The translations under genes were made by a program, and so were the position numbers. Positions 44,947 to 59,007 of a DNA stretch of 64,000 bases are shown here, piece by piece. The stretch is from positions 3,076,293 to 3,140,292 of the forward strand of contig BCIO01000001.1 in NCBI GenBank assembly GCA_001599975.1, in the 5' to 3' direction. Each line of letters opens with the position of its first letter. Positions within the stretch are counted from its first letter, which is position 1. A model generated the notes under the pieces. It ran no database searches. It worked only from the letters and a program-made list of their open reading frames with translations, and had not been told where the DNA came from. This DNA comes from Cystobasidiopsis lactophilus (lineage: Eukaryota > Basidiomycota > Agaricostilbomycetes > Agaricostilbales > Chionosphaeraceae).

Positions 44947-47900
44947 ATGGATTTGCTGTTGCCCCCAGCCGTGGACGAGCTCGGCCACTCATCAGACGAA
45001 AGCCAACACGAGACGGAGAGTCCAGAAGAGCATAGACAGCGCTGGAAGGCCTTCGTCAAAAAGCGCTACGCCGAGCTCTGCCTCCTCAACCCCGAGGCCG
45101 CTGCCATCTTCAAACGATGGGTCAATGAAGCTTCTGCGCCTGTCTCGGGCCCCTCTGGCGTCTCAGCTCTCCCAGAGCTCTCCGAGCCAAACGAAGCTCA
45201 GTCGACCGAGGTCTCCAGCAAGCGCAAGATCCGCAAGGAACCCCCGCTCCTCCTCAAAGTCGGCGGCGAAAGCCTGTTTGGCTTCTCAGAGCCGTCTTTG
45301 CCCTCCGAGGAAAGCGAACCCACGGCTCCATCTCCACCAGAAAAGAAGAAAGCCAAACGCCTTGTGAAGAAGAAGGAGCCCAACCCCAAGACCCCAGCTC
45401 CCAAGCCTGCCGCCCGCCGCAGCTCGTCGAACTTGAAGCTCAAGAAGGTGCCCGAGGGTAAAAAATTGGTGAGCTGTGCCCGTGATGCGGCTACTTGGAC
45501 TTCATTGACACGCAATGTTGAAACACAGACTGAAAAGTTCAAGACCGTACAGAGCTTTGTCAAAGAGCTGGTGGACAACCGAGAGGCCTACTTTCCGGTC
45601 GAGCAGCCAGATCACCACGCTGCAACCGGCTCCGATTCGGATGGACCGCCCCGTGTCAAGCGAAAGAAGTCGAGCGCGGCGTTGCGCTCGATGTTCACCA
45701 GCACCCGCGTGCTCCTGGTCTCCCGCAGCCCTCAGCTCATGTCTATCGGTGGCTCGCAGCTCTTGATCCAGCGCTTGGTCCAGAACGGCGCCAGCTTCCA
45801 TTCTGACCTCAAGCTGCCCGGCCAACCCGAGCCCACGACTCACATTGTGCTTCTCGCTGACAAGACCACCACCAAGCAGTGGAGCTTGAAAGAGCTCGCT
45901 TCTCACCTTGGCCTGCCTTCCGAAAGCGTCTTGTCTACCGCCCAGAAAGTGGCTTTGCGCATTGTTGGTGATGCGTGGGTCGGCGGTTGCATCAGCGCTG
46001 GTACCCGCGTGAGTCGTGCCTTTCGAGTCTAGCAGCTGTACTCAGAAAGGCGACTCAGGTTGACGAAGCCTTTTACGAGCTGCGCGAGGACGCCGACAGA
46101 GACGGAGGCCAAGCCAACAAAACTGGGTCTACCTCTAGGCTCGTCCCTCGCAGCGAGCGAGACCTGAACGAGTGCGTCCTCTGTCTATACTACGCGTAAG
46201 ACTGCCACCAACCGCGCCGGGATCGCAGCTCGCAAACGGATTCGCAGCAAGAGTCTCTGGTTGTGGCCCCTCACCAGCCCCAAGATCTTGCACACAACCC
46301 CACCACCAACAAGTCGATGCGCACTACGACAGCTGGCTTCGAGGATCTCGGAGAGTTTTTGGAGCAAGCCTATGCCGACGCTGCTTCGGATGAGGAGTGC
46401 GGGCGTCATGGCTCAGAGGACGAGGACGACCCGCGAGCGGCCCACGTTGACAGAAAAGGACTTTACAGCGATCTCATGATCCACTCCAAAAAACCCACCG
46501 AACCCGACTCCGATGAGGAGGGCAAGCTCCCCGCTGGCGGCGCCCCCAAGCCCAGCACAGTCCGTTGCCGGACCTCTAGACAATCTTTCCTGGCAGACTC
46601 AACTGAAGTTTGTTCTGCGGCAGATGACGTCCAAGCGAGGGTACCAGTGTGAAGCCAGCAACAAACGGGGCGGCAGATCCGATGGCATCAACGAAGACAT
46701 CTGCATCGTGCTGGCCGAGCTCAAGTCCAAGTATGAAAAAGACGGCGATCACTGGAGAATTCAAGGCATGCAAAAAGGTGGGTTCACTCGCAGTAAAAGA
46801 CGCAGGAGCAAAAGTGATGCCCATTCGCGTTAGCGATCGGAATCTTACGCAACAGCAAGGAGCGCATCGACACGTACGAAAAAGCAAAAGCCCACAAAGG
46901 CATCGGAGAGCGCAATGCCAGCAAAATCGCAGAGATAGCGGCAACGGGAGTGAGTGTGCCGACTTGTTCATGCTTCCTTTGCGTTCATCTGACAAATGCA
47001 ATCCGGCTCGTAGGGTCTCCGCCGCATCAAGATGAGCGAACTTCCTGAGGATAAATGTAAGCGGGTTGCTTGTCTCATCCTTCGCGCGAAATCACAGCTC
47101 TGAGCCTCGCTCTGGCAGATCTCAAGGTTTTCGTTGGAGTGCGTGCTTTTATCTTCGCCATATAGGAACTGCGACTTAGACTGTCATTCTCAGATCTACG
47201 GCGTGGGTGCGAAGATGGCCAAAAACTGGTACAATCAAGGCGCGAGGACGCTCGACGATTTGAAGCCTGGGAACCGATTTGGCATTGAATTGGCTCGAGC
47301 TCAGTGCGTCGCTGGCTATCTTCTGGATCTGATACAAATTGATTCGCTCCTCGTGTATCTAGGCGCCTGGGCTTGGACCACTACCAAGATCTCAAGACGC
47401 GAATCCCTCGCGCCGAAGCCGAGCAGATCTTCGCCCGAATCAAAGCCATCGGTGCGCCCCGCATGAAAGAGAGGGGAGTTTCGTTACTGAAACTGCGTCT
47501 GTAGGCAAGCAGCTTGACCCAGTTGCCCGCATCGAGCTGATGGGCTCCTACCGTCGCGGCGAGCCGAGCTGCGGCGACGTGGACATCGTGCGGCTTTAGA
47601 CTCCCTAAGCTAAGCATAGCATATACTGAACTGAGGTCCTTCAGATTGTGACCCGCGACACGGCCGACGGAAAAGATCACAGCGGCTTGATTCCGAAGCT
47701 GGTCACCGCTTTGCAACGAGCCGACATGATTTTCGACTCCTTGTCGAATCCAACCGACTGGAACGCCACGGACGCCAAGTACATGGGTCTTCTCCGCCTG
47801 GACGGCGGCCTGGTGCGCCACATCGACATTCTTGGGGTCCCCTGTGAGTCGCGCGGCTGTCCTCCGAGGCGCCTCTCTCTGACCTGATTTACACTCCACG

Positions 47901-48269
47901 CACGCAGTCAACGAGCTGGGTGCTGCACTGCTGTACTTTACCGGAAACGACATCTTCAATCGCTCACTCCGTTTGATGTTCGTGGCTGCCCGGCTCAATA
48001 TCTGGTCATCCACGTCTGTGCTTACAAGCGCAAAACAGGGCCCGCCACAAGGGATACTCGCTGAACCAGAAGGGACTCTTCAAGAACCTCCTGCGAGACC
48101 CGAAGACGAAGCTGAAAGTGACGCAAGGCGAGGTCGTTGCATCGCGCACCGAAGAAGAGATTCTCAATGTCCTTGGCGTGAAGTGGAGGTGGGCCCCCTT
48201 CCGCCCCTTTTCCCTACGCCTTTGTCCTCAAGAGAACTCTACAGACCGCCCAACGAGAGGCTTCCATGA
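44947..48269 (+). CDS. POL4: Family X DNA polymerase (Pol lambda/Pol4-like) with BRCT domain
   Basis: Gap-filling polymerase for end joining and base-excision repair. Layout: a disordered N-terminus from ATG 44947 with basic NLS-like patches (KKKAKRLVKKKEPNPK); a BRCT domain (about 45680-46010: MFTSTRVLLVSRSPQ, LIQRLVQNGASFHSDL, LRIVGDAWVGGCISAGTRV); the lyase/8-kDa domain (DEAFYELREDAD region, DGINEDICIVLAELKSKYE, YEKAKAHKGIGERNASKIAEI, a helix-hairpin-helix); fingers GIYGVGAKMAKNWYNQGARTL; the palm with LMGSYRRGEPSCGDVDI (two catalytic Asp) and GLVRHIDILGVP (third Asp); then NELGAALLYFTGNDIFNRSLRLMA and RHKGYSLNQKGLF. A last intron joins GVKW to RPPNERLP and stop at 48269, the typical YxPPxxR end. 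About a dozen introns, several placed from frame logic only. Tandem with the dioxygenase gene. Confidence 0.92.
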
Positions 48270-48435
48270 CTCGACCTCTCGAAGCAACTGCCATTCGCAA
48301 GTTCCGAAGGACTTTTGCCACCAAATTTCTGCGAAGCCTTGTATGCAAACCGAGCTGCTCGCCTGGCCGGGGGAATGTGTCTTGAACTCGCTATCCGTTA
48401 CCGCGTAAATACGCGAGTGCATCTCAGCGAATGCG

Positions 48436-50203
48436 ATGACCAGCATTCCCCGAAATACGGAGGCTGCCAGTGGCAGCGGACACAAGCGAATTCCTCAGAG
48501 TGTGCCTGCCATCAACCTGCCCGAGAACCATTACATGAGCGACCAGGAACGTCCAACCAAGAGGCCGAAAGTGGAGCAGCAAGTGTGGCAGCGCCCTCTG
48601 GAAACTTTGAAAGGCGCAAAGCAGGCTTTTCATGCGCACCAAGACGCCCAGAGCGAAGCCTTTTCGGTCTCTGGCCGACCTTTTCCACTACTCCACCTCA
48701 AAGAGCCTTTCAACAGCAACTTTCTGCAATCGGTTAAAGACCAATTGCTCGCGACGCCTTTCTTCCCAAGAGCGTCCGACCTCTTCTCCTATTCGGGCAC
48801 ACACGACCTCAGCACTTTGCCGAGGGATTCGCCAGTCGGAGCACTAAGAGATGCGCTGTATTCGTCGCGGTTCTTGGAGGTCCTGGGCGAGATTACGGGC
48901 ATCGAGCTCAACGAGACCGTCGACATGTCTGCCCACATCTATCGAAAAGGCGACTTCTTGGCCTGCCACGACGACGACATCCGCTCCGAAGACAGCGAAG
49001 AAGGGCGTCGGATTGCTTTCATCATCTACTTGGTCGGCAAAGAGTGGCGAAAAGAGGACGGTGGTCAGCTCGGCTTGTTTTCAATGTGAGCGTGCCAGAC
49101 CAAGCGCAAGGCCGCGCGATCTGACAGCATAGATCCCGCCAGAGATGGCAAAGGCAACCCCAGCGAGATCCAAGCTGAAGTCGTTCCGGCTTGGAACCAC
49201 CTCGCCTTGTTTGAAGCAAATCAAACGTCCTATCACGAAGTGGCAGAGGTCACCTGCCAAGAGAACTTTCGACTGTCCATTTCAGGCTGGTTTCATGGCC
49301 CTCTGCACTCAAGACTTGCCCTGCGTGGCTTTGCGCCACCACAGGCCGATCAACACCTCTTTCGAAAGCTCGTCAACCCAGCGCACCAATCCGGCAAGGC
49401 CCAGTCGAAGCTGAAAGATTCGTTCACCCAATCTTCTTCACTTGTAGTGGAGGATTTTCTGGCGAAATCTGCTCTGGCGAACCTGCAAAGCGCTCTAAAC
49501 ACCGTCGAGTTTGCGCCGAAGCCCATCGGACCTGCGTCCATTCGTCGCTACTTTGTTATGTCTGAAGAGACTGGAAGCAAGAGCCCGGAAGAATCACCTG
49601 TTCGGCAGTTGACACAACTCTTCAGCTCGTGCCCGGATTTTCTAGCGTGGCTCGAAGCATTGACGGGTACAGCTATCGTTAAGCAACGCGTTCAAGCTCG
49701 AATGTTCAAGCCCGGGTGCTATGTGAGGTTTTTCTGGCAGCCCAAACAAGCAGGCAGTCGTCTCAAGCTTGCGACCAGACTCTAATCCACGACGAGGCGA
49801 GAGATCCCGTCGGTCTAGACGTGGTCTACTGTCTAGGCAACGGAACTGCCGAGTGGTCGCAAGAATGGGGAGGAGCTCTAAACTACACCGCAGACACCAG
49901 CGCTTTCGACGAGTCGGACCAGGGAGGAGAGGGGGAAGGGAATGACGATGTGCTCTTCTCTGCTCCAGCTCGCGCGAATTCTCTTTCCGTGGTGCTGAGG
50001 GACGAGGGAGTGCTGAAGTCTGTAGGCTGGGTCAAAAACGGAGCCCCAGGCTTTGGCGGCCGTTTCGAGTGAGCACAGTCGCGTTCCAGATCCCCTCATG
50101 CCTCATCCCTTGCGTTTGCAGCGTCGAAGCCGTCTACCTGACCGGCGCAGACCCTGACGACGCAGGTGACTCCGCCGAAGAATTCGAGGGCATCAAGGAT
50201 TGA
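48436..50203 (+). CDS. Ofd1/Tpa1-type prolyl dihydroxylase (2OG-Fe(II) dioxygenase)
   Basis: Relatives hydroxylate ribosomal protein uS12 and, in yeasts, link oxygen to sterol regulation (Ofd1/Sre1) and to translation termination (Tpa1). The N-terminus has an NLS-like patch (RPTKRPKVEQQ). The first catalytic double-stranded beta helix shows FSVSGRPFPLLHLKEPF, ASDLFSYSGTHDLSTL, MSAHIYRKGDFLACHDDDI (HxD iron ligands), RRIAFIIYLVG and, after an intron, WNHLALFEANQTSYHEVAEV (third ligand His), then RLSISGWFHGP (2OG-binding Arg). The C-terminal non-catalytic domain follows (IRRYFVMSEE; LTQLFSSCPDFLAWLEALTG; RVQARMFKPGCY; ARDPVGLDVVYCLGNG; an acidic loop; VEAVYLTGAD). Two later introns are phased in frame. 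ATG 48436 is the first in frame after the upstream gene. Convergent with CDC48, 100 nt apart. Confidence 0.92.
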
Positions 50204-50303
50204 AATCAAAAGTCGTTGCCTGATTCGGCTTTTTGCAAGTCCGCGAGTTTCTACAGGAATCGTGCTGGGTTCTAGGGCCCTTCTTTGCCAAGTGGTCAGG
50301 CCT

Positions 50304-53905
<3,602 letters not shown>

Positions 53906-54941
53906 TTTGGAAGCTCGCGGATGCAGGACAAGCGACGACCTCAACACGCAAGCGCCAGTTTGAGGCGTGACCTTCGAAGGTCAACGATCTTTCCGCTCCT
54001 TCTCCTGAACCAGCTGAGCAATCACTTGAGCTTGCGCGTACCTTTGCCAGACCCTCTGAGTTCCAGCCAAAACGCTCGGGCAGAAACAAGCCCTCGACGT
54101 GGTGCCCTCTTCACTTCATGCCGTCTCTCACTCAGTGTCCGATGATTGGGCGTCGGGGTCTTTGGATTATGACTTTACGCAGCCCTTGCCTCTCCGAATT
54201 GACGCACATACCGAGACCATGGTTCAGGAAAGCGCATAGTCTATCCGCATCAGCACAATGCTTGCTTTGCCACCGCAAGACCTGCTCTATTTGTTAACTT
54301 CAGCCCCTCCCCCATTCTTCAGTTCAGCATCTTCTGGAACGGCTTCTTACACTCGAATGCAATTTACCGTCTAGATGCCTCGGCCTCGATACTGGTGCTG
54401 GTTGGTTGTGAATGCGAAGCGCCATGAGATTTCATACGACGCTCCTCCGGTTGGCGTTCAATCTGCAAACTTCGCGCCAGATTGACTCGGTACAACTGCC
54501 TGTCTGTATTGCTTCCAGACTACCTTGGTACATGTAGCAGCGGGGCCAAAGCTTTGTGCCTGATGGCCACCGCATGCAAGACTTCAGAGGCAAAGCCAGC
54601 CACGCTGTCTCGAAGACTTCCTTTCCCAAATTTCTTGCGCAGATTTAGAGCGAGCTGTTGTTGCCGTGTGGACAAGAGGAGCTGTGGAGAGAGGATCATT
54701 TATAGAGGACAAGCCGAATGCATTTGCTCTACAGCGCTGGTCGGCGCAGAGGCCTCCATATCCGATGCATTGAAGAAGTTTACCCTTGTATTGCAGTTCA
54801 TTGTTCCATATGTTGAAACGCACCGGATCACACAACGCCAAGTGGCGATGGCCGCTTTGTCGCGAGCGACCAGGGCTTGGTCCCTTGATGACTTTTCTGC
54901 CAGGAATTGCGCCCGACCAGTCCACCATGTGCCCATGATCG
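53906..54941. other. Long divergent intergenic region (CDC48/NPR3)
   Basis: At 1036 nt this is the longest gene-free stretch between recognised genes. No frame has family motifs. A 36-codon frame at 54375-54485 exists but has no support. It should contain the CDC48 promoter and 5' UTR, and the NPR3 promoter. Pyrimidine-rich runs occur near 54285-54330. Confidence 0.5.
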
Positions 54942-57240
54942 ATGGCAGAAGCTGATTCGCTGCTGGCGCTCCTCCTGGTGGCCTCTGACCATCGTGGCAC
55001 CTCGTTGGTCTTCCACTGCCCTTCGCAGCCCACACCGCAGCCTCGGCTCTCCCGGCCCATCTATTCAAACAGAACAACGACTTCGGAATATGAAGACCAA
55101 GCGGATGTGGCGATAGACGGGCTGGATTTCCACTCGCCGGCCTTCTTTCGGCCGCATGCGAACCAAGAAGCCAGCTCAGACCCGTATGGGACGTTCTTGG
55201 GCATCGATGCCGAAGTTCTGGCGTCTGCGCTGCTTCCCACTCGTAAGGAGATGCGGGACACCAAGTTTGAGCTGGTGGTCGACCACCTGGCTTTCGTTGG
55301 CCACCCTGTCCATTTGAACCGGGCTCGTCGGCAGCCTCAGAGCGCAGACGCAGCGCCCCCTTCGCCTCTCTTGCAACCAGTAGACTCCGCAAAGGGACCG
55401 GATTCCCAGGCGCCTAGCCCAAACAGAGCCGCTGCACACCTCAACGGCGGCGGGAACAACATGCTGGCATCCGTTTCAACGCTGGGCGACCTTCCACCGC
55501 CTCAGGAGCATCCTCCCCACCTCACGCAGCTGATAGACAACTTCAACTTGGTTCTTGTCATCGATACACCACCGGACAAGCATCTCAGCAACCATCTGGA
55601 CCTCTACTACAGGTGCATTGCATTCGACAACGCCTCTAGCGCCCTGCTGAAGCGTGCTACAGAGACATTACCATCAAATTGACGGCAGCACTCAAGCACG
55701 AAGAGCTCAACTCCAACTGGTTGTCGGCGCAGGTGGCCCTAGCGCAAGATATCAGAGAAGAAGCTCGCGAGCGGGGTCAGCCACAGACCTTCTGATACGC
55801 GCGAAATTTGCGGCTGAAGCTTTGCTTTGGCACCAGGGCAAAGCATGGATGCCTACATGCGCCGCCTCCTCAAGTCTGTCCCCCTGTGCGCCAGCCTGGC
55901 CGACGCTTTCGACAGCATCCGGCAGGGCAAGATCGCGCGAGTGGCCAATCTGAACGACCGCCTCGACCTCTCCCTCATTCTTCACAATGAGCTCTTCCAG
56001 CCCGCAACAGACCAGCAGTGGCTCGCGCTGAACGAAATCAACGAGTTTCGGCGAACCGCGCCCGGCGACGATTCCAAGCCAGCCCTGTATCCTTGGCAGA
56101 CGCTGCTCCCATTGCAAGACCCCAACTCGATGCTCAAAGAGCTGGAAAACAACCCGGTGTCGGATGCTGTGCCGCTCGTCCAGTTCCTCGAGCTCATGAC
56201 GCCAACCCTGAACTTCCAAGAATACTGCACCCTGCTAGACATCGACATCCCCACTCTCAAGCTGATCGTGGACCACCTCGTGCACTGGCGCAAGGCCAAG
56301 ATCATGAACGTTGTCAACCTCAAGCACAGCTACTCCGCGAGCCCAAAGCTTGACCGGTCTCAGTGCGTTTAACGGGCCGCTGTTATCCCCATCGACAGGG
56401 TTCTCACAGGGTGCTACAACAGGCTTCCACTCTATTGCAGCCAGTTTGCACTGCTTTTCCCAACCTTGCCACCGCTGCCCACCTTGCTGGCAAAGCTGTC
56501 ACGGCCGGTGCCCTTCGCCTCTGTCTTTCCGAGCAACGTCCGCCGGCCCGCTCTGATCGAAGCACTGGTTTGGCTCCTGAGCAACGGCCTGCTGCTCGAG
56601 CTGCGGTCCTATTTTCGCATCGCCGCGACGCCCCACGTCAAGGCGCAGGCTCGCCAAAAGGCGCAAGCGAGCAAGGGCAGCCAGTGGTCGCTGGACGAAC
56701 CCTTGGAGAGCCCACTGCCACAGGCGCCTGGGAGCTTCGGCATGCCCTCCATGCTAGAAGGCGGGTCAGTCAGCGTCAGCCCGGGCATCAGCACCAGTAT
56801 TCTGGGGCGGAGCCGGGAGAAGCGGTTTCTCAATCGCGAGCTGATGGCCCAGTCGTCCGGTTTCTCGGTGCAGACGGACCAAACGGGCTCCAGCGGGGAG
56901 GTGGCGGGCGAGCGAGCGACGTCGGTCATCATCGAACCCCTCCACCCAACCTCGCGCGAGCGGCGGTGGCTGGCCGAAATCGTGGCTGGCCGACCTCCAC
57001 AGCTGGTGGAGCAGTTCGAGAGGTGCGCACAGAACCTTCCTCGCCTGAAGCTGGTCTGGGGCCGTCCGCTAATCTGCGCTTCTTGCCATCCGCCCCCTCG
57101 CCTGCAGGTGCTTGCCCTTCTGCAACGGGCAGCAAGATCTGGAACAGATTTTGTTCCGGACGAGTCTGTCGCGGCGGCAGATCAAAGGTCTCCTAGCTGA
57201 ATTTAGCGAGTGCTTAATCATGTTCGAGTCGCACGCTTGA
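54942..57240 (+). CDS. NPR3: Npr3-like GATOR1/SEACIT subunit
   Basis: Npr3 with Npr2 forms the amino-acid sensing arm that inhibits TORC1 at the vacuole. The ATG at 54942 begins MAEADSLLALLLVASDHRGT, the family's roadblock-like start (SLLAILLV...G..LVF.YP). Next are GTFLGIDAEVLASALLPTR, FELVVDHLAFVGHPVHL, a Pro/Ser-rich linker, FNLVLVIDTPPDKHLSNHLDLYY and, after introns, DITIKLTAALKHEELNSNWL. The next exons give PWQTLLPLQDPNSMLKEL, VPLVQFLELMTPTLNFQEYC and LVDHLVHWRKAKIMNVVNL. Later come RPALIEALVWLLSNGLLLELRSYF and FLNRELMAQ. A last intron (about 57032-57110) leads into CLPFCNGQQDLEQILFRTSL, then SRRQIKGLLAEFSECLIMFESHA and stop at 57240. That ending matches the conserved C-terminus of the family (FxGxxxLEEIxxRTxLSRRxL). 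Reading straight through instead gives a wrong, shorter end at about 57200. Confidence 0.9.
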
Positions 57241-57451
57241 GATGCGCGGAGTTCGCAAGTGCAGGAGGGAGGGCGGTGGGTAAACGAAAAAAAGGGTCGA
57301 CAAGAGCGAGACAGGGAACATGAGAAGTGTTGCAAAGCTATTCCAGGTTACTGCAGGAGCCAAAGTGTCAGAGGCAGGCTTGGCAAGGAGGGCTTGGCCG
57401 GTGCAGTCTTACCGAATCGTTTGTCCCGAACATTGAGACGCCGAAAGTCTT

Positions 57452-58831
57452 TCAAGCGTTGCCGGCAGCGAAGGCTGCATGAACCCACTCATTTAGTTCA
57501 CATAAACAGCCAAAGACGCTATTCCAAGAAGCTCACCGTCAAGCTCCTTGTCCAGGTCCTCCGCCGTGGCTGGGGGACGATCATCACCGCGGCGGCCACC
57601 ACGTCCTCGGCCACGTCCACCTCTTCCACGTCGTCCACCTCTGCTGTTCGATTCGGTGCTAGATGAACCGGTATAAGGTTGCGTTTTGACAGGTCCCGAT
57701 GCGCGGAAAAGGCTCACCTGGTGGAGGCCTCTGCGGGCTCTCTGGTGACTTTGGCTGGGGCGACGCGGGAAGACAGGGGCGGGGGTGGAATGCGGCTGGG
57801 GTCAACGACGATCTGAGCGGTGCAGCGGCGTTGTCAGCCACGAACATGCAAAAGCAGGCTACAGACTCACCTCGACTTTCATAGGGCGCTCTGAGGGTGT
57901 AAAAGAGAGTGGGAACAAGCGAATGAGCACAGTGTCGATCATCACAAATGGGGCAAAGGCGGTCATAAGAACGAAGAGCGTCCAGGCCGAAAGTGGTGAA
58001 CCTATCCAACTCGATGGCCTTCTCTGGGTTTGAGGGCCGCACCAAACCGAGCTGCCCCCATCCTAGAACTCTTGCCTCGTCGGCCGCCTCGCACAGCAAA
58101 GCGCGCGCGCACCCTTCGCAATATAGGCAGACCTCGAGTCCAACGGCCAGAGCGGGAGGAAACAAACGCAAAGGACAGGTCAGAAAAACGGGAAACCCCA
58201 CGAACTTTGATCGATGAGCCTGTTATTATAGGCGCTGAAGGCCTTGGAGCCGTCGCCGGCTCGGAAGAACTCGATGGTGGCGATGCCGGCCGACTTGCCG
58301 CCTGCGTTGTAGGACAGGGACGCCTTCTTGACCTTGCCGACAGTGGTATCGAAGAGCTCCTAGTCAAGTGCAAAAGGCGAGGGCCGGGGCCGTCAGGCTT
58401 CGGGTTCGCAGCGAGGGCCGGGCAGAGAGGGCGGGATTTACTTTGATCTGAGCTTCGGAAACGTCCATGGGCAGGTTGCTGACCACGATCTTGGTGTCGT
58501 CGCCGGGCAGACTGGCGAGGGGCGAAGCGGTGGCGCCTTGCCTGGACTGGTTGGGCGTGGAGCCGCTGTACTTGGCCCGGACGTTGGAGCGGTCCGAGAC
58601 CGAGCGCACGCCAGCGCCTCGAGCGTTGCCTCTGCGGCCTCGTCCGCCGGCACGGGCCTTCTTCTTGGCGATCATCTGTTCAGCTGTTGAGGGTCTTGCC
58701 GTGGCGTCGAGGGTAGGCAAGGGCTACGCACATCCTCGAGGGGCATGTCAATCTGTCCAGAGCAAAGGGGCGGGAAGGGCTTTAGAGCCGCAATGAAGCA
58801 ATTTAAAGACGCGTCGGCCGCTCACCTCCAT
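57452..58831 (-). CDS. ALY/REF-type mRNA export adaptor (Yra1-like)
   Basis: Nuclear RRM protein that loads Mex67-type exporters onto spliced mRNA. The ATG at 58831 with the next codon forms a tiny first exon (ME). IDMPLED and MIAKKKARAGGRGRRGNARG follow, the N-terminal UAP56-binding and Arg/Gly-rich motifs. The RRM (DDTKIVVSNLPMDVSEAQIK, ELFDTTVGKVKKASLSYN, GGKSAGIATIEFFRAGDGSK, AFSAYNNRLIDQ) is interrupted by an intron of 315 nt (57891-58205), much longer than the others. It continues KRPMKVE, then after another intron IVVDPSRIPPPP. The C-terminal RGG box (RGGRRGRGGRGRGRGGRRG) leads to ATAEDLDKELD and, after a final intron, AFAAGNA with stop at 57452; LDxELDxY-like ends are the second conserved UAP56 motif. 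Six or seven introns in a short gene. Confidence 0.92.
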
Positions 58832-59007
58832 TGCTGCTGTTTGTAAGGGTGGGTAGAGCGGTCAAAGAGGCGGTTTGGAGAAGGACAGACCGAGGAGCGA
58901 CCTCAAAAGTGAAGTGAAGGAGCATCTGCCTTTGTCCTGTCGCATTTTCACAAGTGGTGCGACATTGCAGCAATTTACACCTTACAGCGGCCCTACAATG
59001 GTGATGT

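Noticed and set aside
54375-54485. 36-codon frame starting MPRPRYWCWLVV in the CDC48/NPR3 gap
   Set aside because: No homology, no splice context, and frames of this size are expected by chance in 1 kb.
57000-57200. Alternative NPR3 ending ...AADQRSPS
   Set aside because: A different acceptor phase gives the conserved family ending NGQQDLEQILFRTSLSRRQI and a stop at 57240.
57493-57560. ALY ending ...GELLGIASLAVYVN
   Set aside because: GTGAGC after LDKELD is a good donor, and splicing yields LDKELDAFAAGNA, which agrees with the family's C-terminal motif.
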